Source: Leifsonia sp. SCN 70-46 (GTDB taxonomy: Bacteria; Actinomycetota; Actinomycetes; Actinomycetales; Microbacteriaceae). Taken from it: DNA of 64,000 nt. The stretch spans positions 1,429,559-1,493,558 of the forward strand of contig MEFY01000002.1 of NCBI GenBank assembly GCA_001725325.1, read 5' to 3'. Of this stretch, positions 38,147 through 47,411 are shown piece by piece. The notes beneath the pieces were generated by a model. It did no database searches, was not told the DNA's origin, and saw nothing but the letters and a program-made list of their open reading frames with translations. Position numbers and translations under genes: made by a program. Numbering within the stretch: the first letter of the stretch is position 1; each line of letters opens with the position of its first letter.

Positions 38147-39142
38147 ATGGACCTCGACGCCTACTCCGCCGCCCACCGCGATGAATGGGACGAGCTTGCC
38201 CGTCTCGGGGCGAAGACCCGGTTCTCGGGCGCTGAGGCCGACGAGCTCATCGACCACTACCAGTCGGGCGCGAGCCAGCTCTCGGCGATCAAGACGACGG
38301 CGGGGCAGACCGCCCAGGGCGACCGGCTCTCGCTGTGGCTGAGCCGCGCGCGGCTGCGCTTCACGGGCGCGTCGTCGAACGTCCTGAGCCAGCTGCCGCG
38401 CTTCTTCGCCTACCAGCTGCCCGCGGCCCTCTACCGGGTGCGGTGGCTCTCGCTCATCGTCTCGGTCGCGTCGGTCGTCGTGGCCGTCATCTACGGCTTC
38501 TGGGCGGCGAGCGACCCGCACGTGCTGCTCGCGACCCGCGGCACCGAGTCGGACATGGAGCAGTACGCCAAAGACTTCGTCGACTACTACTCCAACTACT
38601 CGGGCTCGTCGTTCACGGGCTTCGTGTGGACCAACAACGCGTGGATCGCCGCGCAGGCGGTCTTCCTCGGCATCTTCGGGGTGTTCACGCCCGTGATCGT
38701 CTTCAGCAACGCGCAGACCGTGGGCCTCACGGGCGCGGGCATGGGCCACGTCGGCCAGCTCGACGTGTTCTTCCTGCACATCGCCCCGCACGGCCAGCTC
38801 GAGCTGTACTCGATATTCCTCGCGGGGGCGACAGGCATGATGATCTTCTGGTCGTGGATCGCGCCGGGCGCGCGCACCCGCGCCCAGGCGCTCAAGGAGG
38901 ACGGCCGCGCCCTCTTCACGATCGTCGTGGGCCTCGCGGGCGCGCTCTTCGTGTCCGGCGTCATCGAGGGCTTCGTGACGCGCCAGCCGTGGCCCTGGCC
39001 GATCAAGATCGGCATCGGCACGGTCGCGCTCGCCGCGTTCCTCTTCTACCAGTGGGGCGTCGGCCGTGGCGCCGCGCGCGCGGGGCAGACGGGCGACCTC
39101 GAGGAGTTCGAGGCGGGCGCGAAGCAGCTAGTCGCCGGCTGA
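38147..39142 (+). CDS. stage II sporulation protein M family membrane protein
   Basis: MDLDAYSAAHRDEWDELARLGAKTRFSGAEADELIDHYQ; VIVFSNAQTVGLTGAGMGHVGQLDVFFLHIAPHGQLELYSIFLAGATGM. Confidence 0.87.
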   Translation: MDLDAYSAAHRDEWDELARLGAKTRFSGAEADELIDHYQSGASQLSAIKTTAGQTAQGDRLSLWLSRARLRFTGASSNVLSQLPRFFAYQLPAALYRVRWLSLIVSVASVVVAVIYGFWAASDPHVLLATRGTESDMEQYAKDFVDYYSNYSGSSFTGFVWTNNAWIAAQAVFLGIFGVFTPVIVFSNAQTVGLTGAGMGHVGQLDVFFLHIAPHGQLELYSIFLAGATGMMIFWSWIAPGARTRAQALKEDGRALFTIVVGLAGALFVSGVIEGFVTRQPWPWPIKIGIGTVALAAFLFYQWGVGRGAARAGQTGDLEEFEAGAKQLVAG

Positions 39143-39640
39143 GCCCTGCCGGTCGGGGTGCTCGACGAAGAACAGCGATATCGCCTCGCCGTCGGGGTCG
39201 GACTCCGCGGCGGCGTACTCCTGGAAGAGGGCGTGGAAGCGCTCGAGCATCTCCTCGCGCCGCTGCGGGCTGATCTTGAGGCCCAGGCGCGTGGCGTTGA
39301 GGTCGTCGGGCTGCAGGCCCTCCACCTCCTGCAGGAACGTCTCGAGGAGGATGGAGCCGACGCCCGGCACGTGCGTGCCCCACGAGCGGCGCGTGGCGCG
39401 GTACGGCACCTCGCGCGCCCCGCGGGTGCCGCGCCGCGGCTCCCCAGGCTCGAGGAACCCCGTCGCGACGAGGGAGCGGACATGGTGCAGCATGCTGCCG
39501 GGGTTGATGCCGAGCATCCCCGCGAGCTCCTTGTTGGTGCGGGGCTCGTGCAGGCACAGGCGCAGGATGCGCATGCGCAGGGGTGACGCGAGGGCGCGCG
39601 CGCGGGCCTGCTGCGCGGCATCCTCGTCGGGGTCGGCCAT
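39128..39640 (-). CDS. ArsR-type winged-helix transcriptional regulator
   Basis: ARALASPLRMRILRLCLHEPRTNKELAGMLGINPGSMLHHVRSLVATGFL. Confidence 0.83.
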   Translation of the reverse strand: MADPDEDAAQQARARALASPLRMRILRLCLHEPRTNKELAGMLGINPGSMLHHVRSLVATGFLEPGEPRRGTRGAREVPYRATRRSWGTHVPGVGSILLETFLQEVEGLQPDDLNATRLGLKISPQRREEMLERFHALFQEYAAAESDPDGEAISLFFVEHPDRQGSAGD

Positions 39641-39656
39641 GGGACAAGCCTAGCGA

Positions 39657-39686
39657 TTGACATTTCCCAATGGCAAGGTCGATACT
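39657..39686 (+). promoter_or_regulatory. promoter for the MFS gene
   Basis: TTGACA (39657-39662), 18-nt spacer, GATACT (39681-39686); ATG at 39693 only 6 nt after the -10. Confidence 0.6.
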
Positions 39687-39692
39687 CTGACG

Positions 39693-41027
39693 ATGAGCAC
39701 CCCGACGCCGTTGCTGCGCAACCGCAACTTCCTCTGGTTCTGGACGGGCGAGGGCATCAGCCAGCTCGGCGCGCAGTTCACGAACCTCGCGCTGCCCGTG
39801 CTCGCCGTGACGCTCCTGCACGCCACCGAGTGGCAGGTGGGCGTGCTCGGCGCGGCCCAGACGGCGGCGTTCCTCGTGGTCGGACTGCCCGCGGGAGCCT
39901 GGATCGACCGCATGCTCAAGCGCCGCGTCATGATCCTCGCCGACCTCGTGCGGGCCGTGACCCTCGCGCTCGTGCCGCTGCTGTGGTTCACCGGCACCCT
40001 CGAGATCTGGCACCTCTACGTCGTCGGCGCGGTCGTGGGGGTCGCGACCGTCTTCTTCGACGTGTCGTACCAGAGCTACATCCCCGTGCTCCTGCCGGGG
40101 GAGCAGGTGGGCAGCGCCAACTCGAAGCTCGAGTCGACGGCGCAGATCGCGCACATCGGCGGCCCCGGCCTCGCGGGCGCCCTGCTCACGGTCGTGAGCG
40201 CGCCCGTGCTGCTGCTCGCCGACGGGCTCTCGTACCTCGTGTCGGCGTTCGCCCTATGGCGCGTGCGCGACACCGAGCAGCTCTCCGACCCGAAGGAGCG
40301 CCAGAGCCTCCCGAAGGAGATCGCGGAGGGCCTGCGGTTCGTCTTCGGCCACCCCCTGCTGTGGCGCATCACGGCGACGACGGGCACGTCGAACTTCTTC
40401 AGCACGCTCATCTTCACGCTCGAGTCGATCCTCATCCTGCGCATCCTCGGGCTCAGCCCCGCAACGTTCGGGATCATCCTCGGCGTCGGGTCGGTGGGCG
40501 GCCTGCTCGGCGCGCTCGCGACGCCGTGGATCCAGAGGCGCATCGGCGAGGGCACGTCCATCTCGCTGTCGGCCGTCGCGATGGCGGCGGGCGTGCTCGC
40601 GATGCCGCTCTCCGCGACGTTCCCGGGGGCGGCGATCCCCATCCTCATCGCCGGCACGTTCGTCGTGTCGTTCCTCGTGCTCGTCTACAACATCACGCAG
40701 GTGACGATGCGCCAGCGCCTCACCCCGCCGCGCCTGCTCGGGAGGATGAACGCCTCGATCCGGTTCGTCGTGTGGGGCGTCATGCCGCTCTCCGCGCTGC
40801 TCGCGGGCGTGCTCGGCGGGGCCATCGGGGTGGTGCCCACGATGTGGATCGGCGTCGCGGGCGGGTTCCTCTCGTGCGCGTTCGTGCTCTTCTCCCCGCT
40901 CACGACCATGCGCACGCTGCCGACCGAGCTCGTCGAGGCGCAGTCCGTCGAGTCGCCGTCCGACATCGCCGAGGAGACGGCAGCGGTGGGGGATGCGGAC
41001 GGGTCCACGCGCGAGCCGCTGCTGTAG
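39693..41027 (+). CDS. MFS transporter
   Basis: PLLRNRNFLWFWTGEGISQLGAQFTNLALPVLAVTLLHATEWQVGVLGAAQTAAFLVVGLPAGAWIDRMLKRRVMI. Confidence 0.9.
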   Translation: MSTPTPLLRNRNFLWFWTGEGISQLGAQFTNLALPVLAVTLLHATEWQVGVLGAAQTAAFLVVGLPAGAWIDRMLKRRVMILADLVRAVTLALVPLLWFTGTLEIWHLYVVGAVVGVATVFFDVSYQSYIPVLLPGEQVGSANSKLESTAQIAHIGGPGLAGALLTVVSAPVLLLADGLSYLVSAFALWRVRDTEQLSDPKERQSLPKEIAEGLRFVFGHPLLWRITATTGTSNFFSTLIFTLESILILRILGLSPATFGIILGVGSVGGLLGALATPWIQRRIGEGTSISLSAVAMAAGVLAMPLSATFPGAAIPILIAGTFVVSFLVLVYNITQVTMRQRLTPPRLLGRMNASIRFVVWGVMPLSALLAGVLGGAIGVVPTMWIGVAGGFLSCAFVLFSPLTTMRTLPTELVEAQSVESPSDIAEETAAVGDADGSTREPLL

Positions 41028-41076
41028 CGCGCACCAGGCTGCGCCGCCGTTCCCGCCTCCGCCGCCCCGTCAACGT

Positions 41077-41112
41077 GAGGATGCCCGGGGCCGACCGGCC
41101 CCGGGCATCCTC
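41077..41112. terminator. bidirectional stem-loop terminator candidate
   Basis: Perfect 16-bp stem GAGGATGCCCGGGGCC-GACC-GGCCCCGGGCATCCTC between convergent genes. Confidence 0.75.
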
Positions 41113-41125
41113 GCGTGCTGCGTGC

Positions 41126-41881
41126 CTAGACGGCCGTGGGGCGCTTGCGGTCGAACAGGAAGCCGTACGTGAAGCCCGCGATGAGCGCGCCCACGATGGG
41201 GGCGACGATGAACGCCCACAGCTGCTCGAGGGCGCCGGGGCCGCCGTAGATCGCGGTGGCGATCGAGCGGGCCGGGTTGAGCGACGCGTTGCTCACGGGG
41301 ATGGTCACGAGGTGCAGGGCCGCGAGGGCGAGGCCGATCGCGAGGGGCGCGAAGCCGCTCGGGGCGCGACGGTCGGTCACGCCCAGGATGATGTAGAGGA
41401 ACACGGCGGTCGCGACGACCTCCGCGAGCAGCACCGACGGAAGCGCGAACTGCAGGGGCGAGTGCTCGCCGTAGCCGTTGGACGTGGCGGTGAACAGCTG
41501 GAACACGTCGCCGCCGAGCGCACCGGCGCCGATGCCGAGCAGCACGGTCGTGGCGAGCGCGCCGCCCACGATCTGCGCGCCGATGTAGGGCAGCACGTCC
41601 GACCAGGCGAAGCGGCCCGCAGCCGCGGCGCCGAGGGTCACTGCGGGGTTGAAGTGGCCGCCCGAGATGTGGCCGACGGCGTAGGCCGACGCGAGCACGG
41701 CGATGCCGGCCGCGAGCGCGACGCCCACCCAGTTGGTGTTCTGCGACGCGAACGCCGCGGTGCCGATGACGCTGAAGACGAGGATGAACGTTCCGGCGAG
41801 CTCGGCGACGAGCCGCTGGATGAGCGTGGGGGCGACGTCGGCGACGTCGGCGTTGATGACGGGGGTTTCGACCTTGGCCAC
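41126..41881 (-). CDS. aquaporin / MIP family channel
   Basis: GHISGGHFNPAVTLG and SNASLNPARSIATA NPA motifs. Confidence 0.92.
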   Translation of the reverse strand: MAKVETPVINADVADVAPTLIQRLVAELAGTFILVFSVIGTAAFASQNTNWVGVALAAGIAVLASAYAVGHISGGHFNPAVTLGAAAAGRFAWSDVLPYIGAQIVGGALATTVLLGIGAGALGGDVFQLFTATSNGYGEHSPLQFALPSVLLAEVVATAVFLYIILGVTDRRAPSGFAPLAIGLALAALHLVTIPVSNASLNPARSIATAIYGGPGALEQLWAFIVAPIVGALIAGFTYGFLFDRKRPTAV

Positions 41882-41920
41882 GAGGAGGACCTTTCTGTGA
41901 AAGTTCTGATCGCTTCGATC

Positions 41921-43228
41921 CTACAGTCGACCGGCCGCCTTGAGCGCTATATAACGGTCCGCGAGCGCGGGCGGGAGGTCCTGCGGCGCTCCCGTCACGA
42001 CCTCGGCGCCGAGCTGGCGCACGGCGGCGGCGACGCGGGCCTGGTCGAGCAGCGAGCGCTCGGCGGCGGCGGCACGGTAGACGGTGTCGCGGGCCGAGCG
42101 GTCGCGCGTCGCATCCGTGACCGTCGGGTCTGTCACCGACGACACGACCACCGTGTGCTTGCGCGTGAGCTGGGGGAGCACCGACAGCAGGCCGCGCGAG
42201 GCGCCCGGGGCGTCGATGGTCGTGGCGAGCACGACGAGGGAGTGCTGCGAGGTCACCGAGCGCACGAGGCCCGGCACCGCCGACCAGTCCATCTCGATGA
42301 GCTCGGGGTCGACGGGCGCCATGCTCGAGACCATGCGCGAGAGCAGCTCGGCACCCGAGGCCCCCTGCACGCGCGCCCGCACGCGGCGGTCGAAGACGAG
42401 GAGGTCGACGCGGTCCCCGGCGCTCGACGCGAGGGCGGCGAGCAGGAGCGCCGACTCGAACGCCGTGTCGATGCGCGGCTCGTTGTCGATGCGCGCGGCC
42501 GAGGTGCGGCCGCTGTCGACGACGATGACGACGCGCCTGTCGCGCTCGGGCCGCCACGTGCGCACGACGAGGTTGGAGCGCGTGCCCGACGACTTGCGGG
42601 CCGTCGCGCGCCAGTCGATGGAGCGCACGTCGTCGCCGCGCACGTAGTCGCGCAGGCTGTCGAACTCGGTGCCCTGGCCGCGCACCATGACGCTCGTGGC
42701 GCCGTCGAGCTCGCGCAGCCGTGCGAGGCGCGACGGCAGGTGCTTGCGCGAGTTGAAGGGCGGCAGCACCGTGACGGAGCCCGGCAGCGCGATCGTCGCC
42801 TGGCGCGCGGCGAGGCGCAGCGGGCCGAACGAGCGGATGGTCACGTGCGCGGCCCGGCGCTCGCCGCGGCGGAACGGGGTGAGGTGCGTCACGATCGACC
42901 GGCGCTCGCCGGCGGGCAGGTCGATGCGGGCGCGCGAGGGGGAGGCGACGGCCGAGGGCGGCCAGCCGTCGCGCACGATGCCGTGCACGCGCCGGCGGCC
43001 CTGGTTGGCGAGGGAGAGGGTCGTCTCGACGGTCTCGCCCAGGCGCACGCGGCCGGGCAGGTCGCGCGACAGCCGCACCGACCGGGGCGATCCGGCGAGC
43101 AGGATGTCGAGTGCCGCGAGCAGCACGACGAGCACGAGCCACAGCGCGAGCACGACGGGCTGCCCCGTCACGATGATCGGCACGACGCCGAGCGCGACGA
43201 GGGCGACGAACCACCCCGATATTGACAC
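41921..43228 (-). CDS. DUF58 domain-containing protein
   Basis: GQGTEFDSLRDYVRGDDVRSIDWRATARKSSGTRSNLVVRTWRPERDRRVVIVVDSGRTSA; GTG at 43228 inferred. Confidence 0.88.
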   Translation of the reverse strand: MSISGWFVALVALGVVPIIVTGQPVVLALWLVLVVLLAALDILLAGSPRSVRLSRDLPGRVRLGETVETTLSLANQGRRRVHGIVRDGWPPSAVASPSRARIDLPAGERRSIVTHLTPFRRGERRAAHVTIRSFGPLRLAARQATIALPGSVTVLPPFNSRKHLPSRLARLRELDGATSVMVRGQGTEFDSLRDYVRGDDVRSIDWRATARKSSGTRSNLVVRTWRPERDRRVVIVVDSGRTSAARIDNEPRIDTAFESALLLAALASSAGDRVDLLVFDRRVRARVQGASGAELLSRMVSSMAPVDPELIEMDWSAVPGLVRSVTSQHSLVVLATTIDAPGASRGLLSVLPQLTRKHTVVVSSVTDPTVTDATRDRSARDTVYRAAAAERSLLDQARVAAAVRQLGAEVVTGAPQDLPPALADRYIALKAAGRL

Positions 43229-43323
43229 TACGTGCAGCCCCTTCTCACCCTCGGTCGCAAGCTCCCTCGGCGCCGGCGTCGCGGAATCGCTGGCGCGATT
43301 CTCACAGCTCCAGCGCGCATGGT

Positions 43324-44280
43324 CTAGATCGGCACCTGCACCTGCTGCAGGATGCTGCGCAGGATCGCGTCCGCCGAGACGCCCTCGAGCTCGGCCTCGG
43401 GCCGCAGCTGGATGCGGTGCCGCAGCACGGGCAGCGCCATGGCCTGCACGTGGTCGGGGGTTATCGCGTCGAAGCCCTGCAGCCACGCCCACGCCTTCGC
43501 CGCCGAGAGGAGGGCGACGGTGCCGCGGGGGCTCACGCCGAGCTTCACGGACGGGCTCTGGCGCGTCGCGCGCGCGAGGTCGACGGCATAGCCGATGACG
43601 TCGGCGGAGGCGCCGACGCCGCGCACGGCCTCCTGCGCCTTCGCGATCGTGTCGGCGTCGAGCACCGCGGCGACCCCCGCCGCGGTCAGGTCGCGCGGGT
43701 TGAACCCGGCGGAGTGGCGCGTGAGCACCTCGACCTCGTCGCCGCGCTCGGGCAGCTCGAGGATGAGCTTGAGCAGGAACCGGTCGAGCTGCGCCTCGGG
43801 CAGCGTGTAGGTGCCCTCGTACTCGATGGGATTCATCGTCGCCGCGACCATGAACGGCACGGGCAGCTTGCGCGTCTCGCCGTCGACGGAGACCTGGCGC
43901 TCCTCCATGGCCTCGAGCAGGGCCGACTGCGTCTTGGGGGGCGTGCGATTGATCTCGTCGGCGAGCAGGATGTTGGTGAACACCGGCCCCTCGCGGAACT
44001 CGAACTCGCCGGCCTTGGCGTCGTAGACGAGCGAGCCCGTGACGTCGCCGGGCATGAGGTCGGGCGTGAACTGCACGCGCTTGGTCTGCAGGCTCAGCGC
44101 CTGGCTGAGGCTGCGCACGAGCAGGGTCTTGGCGACGCCGGGCACGCCCTCGAGCAGCACGTGGCCGCCCGCGAGCAGCGCGATGGTGAGGCCGGTCACT
44201 GCCGAGTCCTGGCCGACGACGGCCTTGCCGACCTCGGTGCGGAGCTTCGTGAAGGAGTCCCTCAGGGCTTCATCGGTCAT
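43324..44280 (-). CDS. MoxR family AAA ATPase
   Basis: LLAGGHVLLEGVPGVAKTLLVRSL, LLADEINRTPPKTQSALLEAMEERQV. Confidence 0.93.
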   Translation of the reverse strand: MTDEALRDSFTKLRTEVGKAVVGQDSAVTGLTIALLAGGHVLLEGVPGVAKTLLVRSLSQALSLQTKRVQFTPDLMPGDVTGSLVYDAKAGEFEFREGPVFTNILLADEINRTPPKTQSALLEAMEERQVSVDGETRKLPVPFMVAATMNPIEYEGTYTLPEAQLDRFLLKLILELPERGDEVEVLTRHSAGFNPRDLTAAGVAAVLDADTIAKAQEAVRGVGASADVIGYAVDLARATRQSPSVKLGVSPRGTVALLSAAKAWAWLQGFDAITPDHVQAMALPVLRHRIQLRPEAELEGVSADAILRSILQQVQVPI

Positions 44281-44308
44281 GGGTCGATTCTTTCCTATTC
44301 CTGTCGGG

Positions 44309-45481
44309 TCACGGCCGCACGGCCGCGGCGACTGAGCGTTCGAGTTCGAGGAGGGCGTCCGAGAGCGAGACGAGCTCGCCGTCGGTCGCGGGCTCGGTGC
44401 CGATGAGCAGGGCGCGGATGCCCGAGCTGTCCGATCCCGTCGCGGCCGCGACCGCGACGATCACGTCGTCGACGGTCGCGGTGCGCGGCAGTCCGCACAG
44501 CACGGCGAGCCGCTGCACCGATCCGATGCGCAGCGCGTCGAGGGCCCGCAGCCGGGCGGACGACTTCTCGTAGAGCCGGGCGCGCCCGAGCATGGTCTCG
44601 CTCGCACGCACCGTCACGGGCAGGTTCTCCACCACGAGGGGGCCGAGGCGGCGACCGCGCCACAGGGCCCCCGCGACGAAGGTGATGACGAGCAGCGCGA
44701 GCACGGGGCTCACCCACGCGGGGGTGAGGGCGCCGAGATCCTGCGGGGCATCCTGCGGGAGGTCGGCGAACGACGGCTGGTACCACACGAGGTCGTGCGT
44801 GGAGCCGAGGAGGTTGAGGGCGAGCGCCGCGTTGCCCTTCTCGATGACGTGCTCGTTGGTGAGCGCGCTCGACGCTCCGAGCACGACGAGGGTCGAGCCG
44901 CCGCGGTCGAGCTGCACGAGGGAGTACACGTCGTCGCCCGTGCGCAGGCACGCCGTCGCGTCCGCCGCGGCGTCCACGACGCGGTAGCCGGACCCGCCGT
45001 CGGCGGTGACCGTGCCCGCTGCGCGCGCGGCGGGCAGGTCGCAGGCGGCGTCGAGGCTCGTGGCGGCGTCGCCCGCGAGCGCGACCTCGGGCGCGAGCGC
45101 CTGGAGCTGGTCGAACGACGGGTCGACGAGCACCGTCACGGCGGCGAGGCCCTGCGCCTGCCGCAGCTGGACGGGCGTGAGGTAGCCGGCCGGGTCGTAG
45201 AGCACGAGGGTGGTGTCCGACGAATCCGTGACGGCGTCGCGCGTGTCCGCGAGGCTCGTCGTCGTCGTGGCGTCGACGCCCTGCTGCCGCAGCACCTCGA
45301 CGACCGCGCGCGTGCCCGAGGGCGCGGGGCTCTCGGGGTCGAGGTAGCCGGCGTCGGACTGCGCGCCGATCGCGCCGAACGTGAGGATGACGACGAGCGC
45401 GAGGAACGCGGCCACGCCCACCCAGAACAGCGAGCGGCGCAGCACCTTCCCCGCGGTGGGGGTGAGCACGGCCTGGCTCAC
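44309..45481 (-). CDS. DUF4350 domain-containing membrane protein
   Basis: N-terminal TM, PESPAPSGTRAVVEVLRQQGVDATTTTSLADTRDAV, C-terminal TM; position in the MoxR/DUF58 operon. Confidence 0.75.
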   Translation of the reverse strand: MSQAVLTPTAGKVLRRSLFWVGVAAFLALVVILTFGAIGAQSDAGYLDPESPAPSGTRAVVEVLRQQGVDATTTTSLADTRDAVTDSSDTTLVLYDPAGYLTPVQLRQAQGLAAVTVLVDPSFDQLQALAPEVALAGDAATSLDAACDLPAARAAGTVTADGGSGYRVVDAAADATACLRTGDDVYSLVQLDRGGSTLVVLGASSALTNEHVIEKGNAALALNLLGSTHDLVWYQPSFADLPQDAPQDLGALTPAWVSPVLALLVITFVAGALWRGRRLGPLVVENLPVTVRASETMLGRARLYEKSSARLRALDALRIGSVQRLAVLCGLPRTATVDDVIVAVAAATGSDSSGIRALLIGTEPATDGELVSLSDALLELERSVAAAVRP

Positions 45482-46125
45482 GCGGGCACCGCGTCGAGGT
45501 TCGACTTCGCCGCGCGCAGGTCGCGCTCGAGCTCCGCGATCGCCTCGTACTCGTCGCGGGAGCCCGTGCGGTCGAGGTAGCGCACCCCGTCGAACGCCGT
45601 CGCCGACACCGCGAGCCTGTCGGCGAGGTCGGGGAACGTGCCCCCGGCGCGCGCGGCGAAGTCCCGCGCGGTGGTGCCCGGGGACGTGGTCACGAGGGTG
45701 CGCTCGGCGAGTCCGCGCGCGATGGCGCGGAACATCTCTACGACGGCCGTCGAGTAGTCGCCCGCGGCCGCAGCCCGCTCGGCGTCCTGGCGGATGCGGG
45801 CGGCGGTGCGGGCATCCTCGTCGCCGAAGAGCGAGCCGGTGACGCGGCTGCGGCGGTTGAGGCGCGGCAGCCCGAAGATGAGGAACGCCGTGACGAGCGC
45901 GGCGACGACGAGCACGATGACGAGCCCGAGCCCCAGGGCGGGCGGGCCCTGCGCCGCGCCGAGCTGGAGCGAGGCGATCCAGTCGGAGATCGCCTTGGCT
46001 ATGCGGTCGAAGAGCGTCGGCTGGGCCGCCTGGTACGGGGCCTTGGAGAGCTCGTCGATGAGCCACTGAGTGGCATCGGGGGCGTCCGGGTCGACGGGGA
46101 CGTCCGCCGGCAGCGCCGGGATCAC
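45478..46125 (-). CDS. DUF4129 domain-containing protein
   Basis: TM, then GDYSTAVVEMFRAIARGLAERTLVTTSPGTTARDFAARAGGTFPDLADRL. Confidence 0.8.
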   Translation of the reverse strand: MIPALPADVPVDPDAPDATQWLIDELSKAPYQAAQPTLFDRIAKAISDWIASLQLGAAQGPPALGLGLVIVLVVAALVTAFLIFGLPRLNRRSRVTGSLFGDEDARTAARIRQDAERAAAAGDYSTAVVEMFRAIARGLAERTLVTTSPGTTARDFAARAGGTFPDLADRLAVSATAFDGVRYLDRTGSRDEYEAIAELERDLRAAKSNLDAVPA

Positions 46126-47303
46126 GACCAGGGCGAGGCGCCCGGCACCGTCGGCACCGGCGCGGCGCCCGACGCGACGAGGTACGGGTCGGCAACCGAC
46201 GTGTCGCCGGCCTGGCGGGCCTCGACGAAGCGCTGGAGCTCGAGGTCGAGCCCCTCCTTGCGCATGCGGATGTCGATGTAGATCAGCGCGGGCGCCGAGC
46301 CCTGCACGACGGCCGCGATGGCGCCGAACACCGCGGAGACGATGACCGTGACGACGGCGAGGATGCCCGCGGTCACGAGGTAGCCCGTCGTATCGCCGTT
46401 GGGGTTGATGAGCGTCGCGCCGAAGCTCGCGAAGAGCTGCAGGGGCGTCGTGATGATCGACGTCGCGATGTTCACGATGACGGAGACGAGCAGGAGCGTG
46501 CCCAGCACGCGCCAGAACGACCCGGTCGTGAGCGACCAGGAGCGCGCGAGCGCCGCGCGCAGGGGGAGCCGCTCGAGCATGAGCACGCTGGGCACGAGCG
46601 AGAGCTTCGTGCCGAGCCACGCTGCCGCGGCGATGAACACCGCCGCGAAGAGGAAGCCGAGCAGCACGCCCACGACGATCCCCGCGACGCCCCCGAACGC
46701 CACGATGAGGGCGATCGCGACCGCGATGATCGCGATAGCGAGCAGCAGGGCGACGCTGATGAGCGCCGACCAGCCGATGAGGGCGCCGATGCGGCCCTTG
46801 GCGGCGCGCCAGAGGCCGGGCAGGCGCAGGCGCTCGCCGAGCGTCCCGCGCGCGACCTCGAGCGAGATGACGCCCTGCACGATCGCGGTGCCGACGATCG
46901 CGAGCGCGGCGGGCACGAGGGCGGAGAGCAGCACGAGCGCGACGGCGCCCGCGGCGATCGCATCCTGGTCGTCGGTGCTCGTCGCGAACTGCACGCGCGA
47001 GAACGCGAAGAAGGCGACGAGGCCCACGATGCCGTAGGTGGCGACGTTGATGATGCCCGTCACGACCAGCGCGAAGCCGAAGGTGGGGCGCGGGTTGCGG
47101 CGCAGCACCTGGAACGTCGCGCCGAGGAGCGTGCCGAACGTGAGGGGCCGAAGGGGGATGAGGCCGGGCTTGGGCGGCGGCGTCCAGCCCGCCTGGGGTG
47201 CCGGCGCCGGGGGCGGCACGGGTGCCTGCGGTGCCGCGTACGGCGACGGCGGGACGGGGGGCGTCGATCCCGCAGGAGGCTGCCACGGGGTGCTGTCGGT
47301 CAC
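46122..47303 (-). CDS. polytopic membrane protein (glycerophosphoryl diester phosphodiesterase membrane-domain-like)
   Basis: Pro-rich N-terminus, GLIPLRPLTFGTLLGATFQVLRRNPRPTFGFALVV, multiple TM. Confidence 0.7.
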   Translation of the reverse strand: MTDSTPWQPPAGSTPPVPPSPYAAPQAPVPPPAPAPQAGWTPPPKPGLIPLRPLTFGTLLGATFQVLRRNPRPTFGFALVVTGIINVATYGIVGLVAFFAFSRVQFATSTDDQDAIAAGAVALVLLSALVPAALAIVGTAIVQGVISLEVARGTLGERLRLPGLWRAAKGRIGALIGWSALISVALLLAIAIIAVAIALIVAFGGVAGIVVGVLLGFLFAAVFIAAAAWLGTKLSLVPSVLMLERLPLRAALARSWSLTTGSFWRVLGTLLLVSVIVNIATSIITTPLQLFASFGATLINPNGDTTGYLVTAGILAVVTVIVSAVFGAIAAVVQGSAPALIYIDIRMRKEGLDLELQRFVEARQAGDTSVADPYLVASGAAPVPTVPGASPWS

Positions 47304-47411
47304 GCGCTCTCCTTGAGAATCACTCGTCGCTCGTACTCATGCTTTCACACTCGGCTACTCTTGTGCGAAAGCTCCCGCCGGATCCCGGCGGTGCGCCCGG
47401 CAGTTGCGAGG

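Noticed and set aside
39830-43225. 1131-aa + strand ORF, and similar long ORFs such as 30428..34252, 17097..19898, 49847..52573, 52921..55257 and 23697..26336
   Set aside because: Typical high-GC shadow ORFs overlapping well-supported genes; Arg/Ala/Pro/Gly/His-rich translations with no recognisable domains (the 30428 and 19826 frames contain real genes only in their C-terminal parts)
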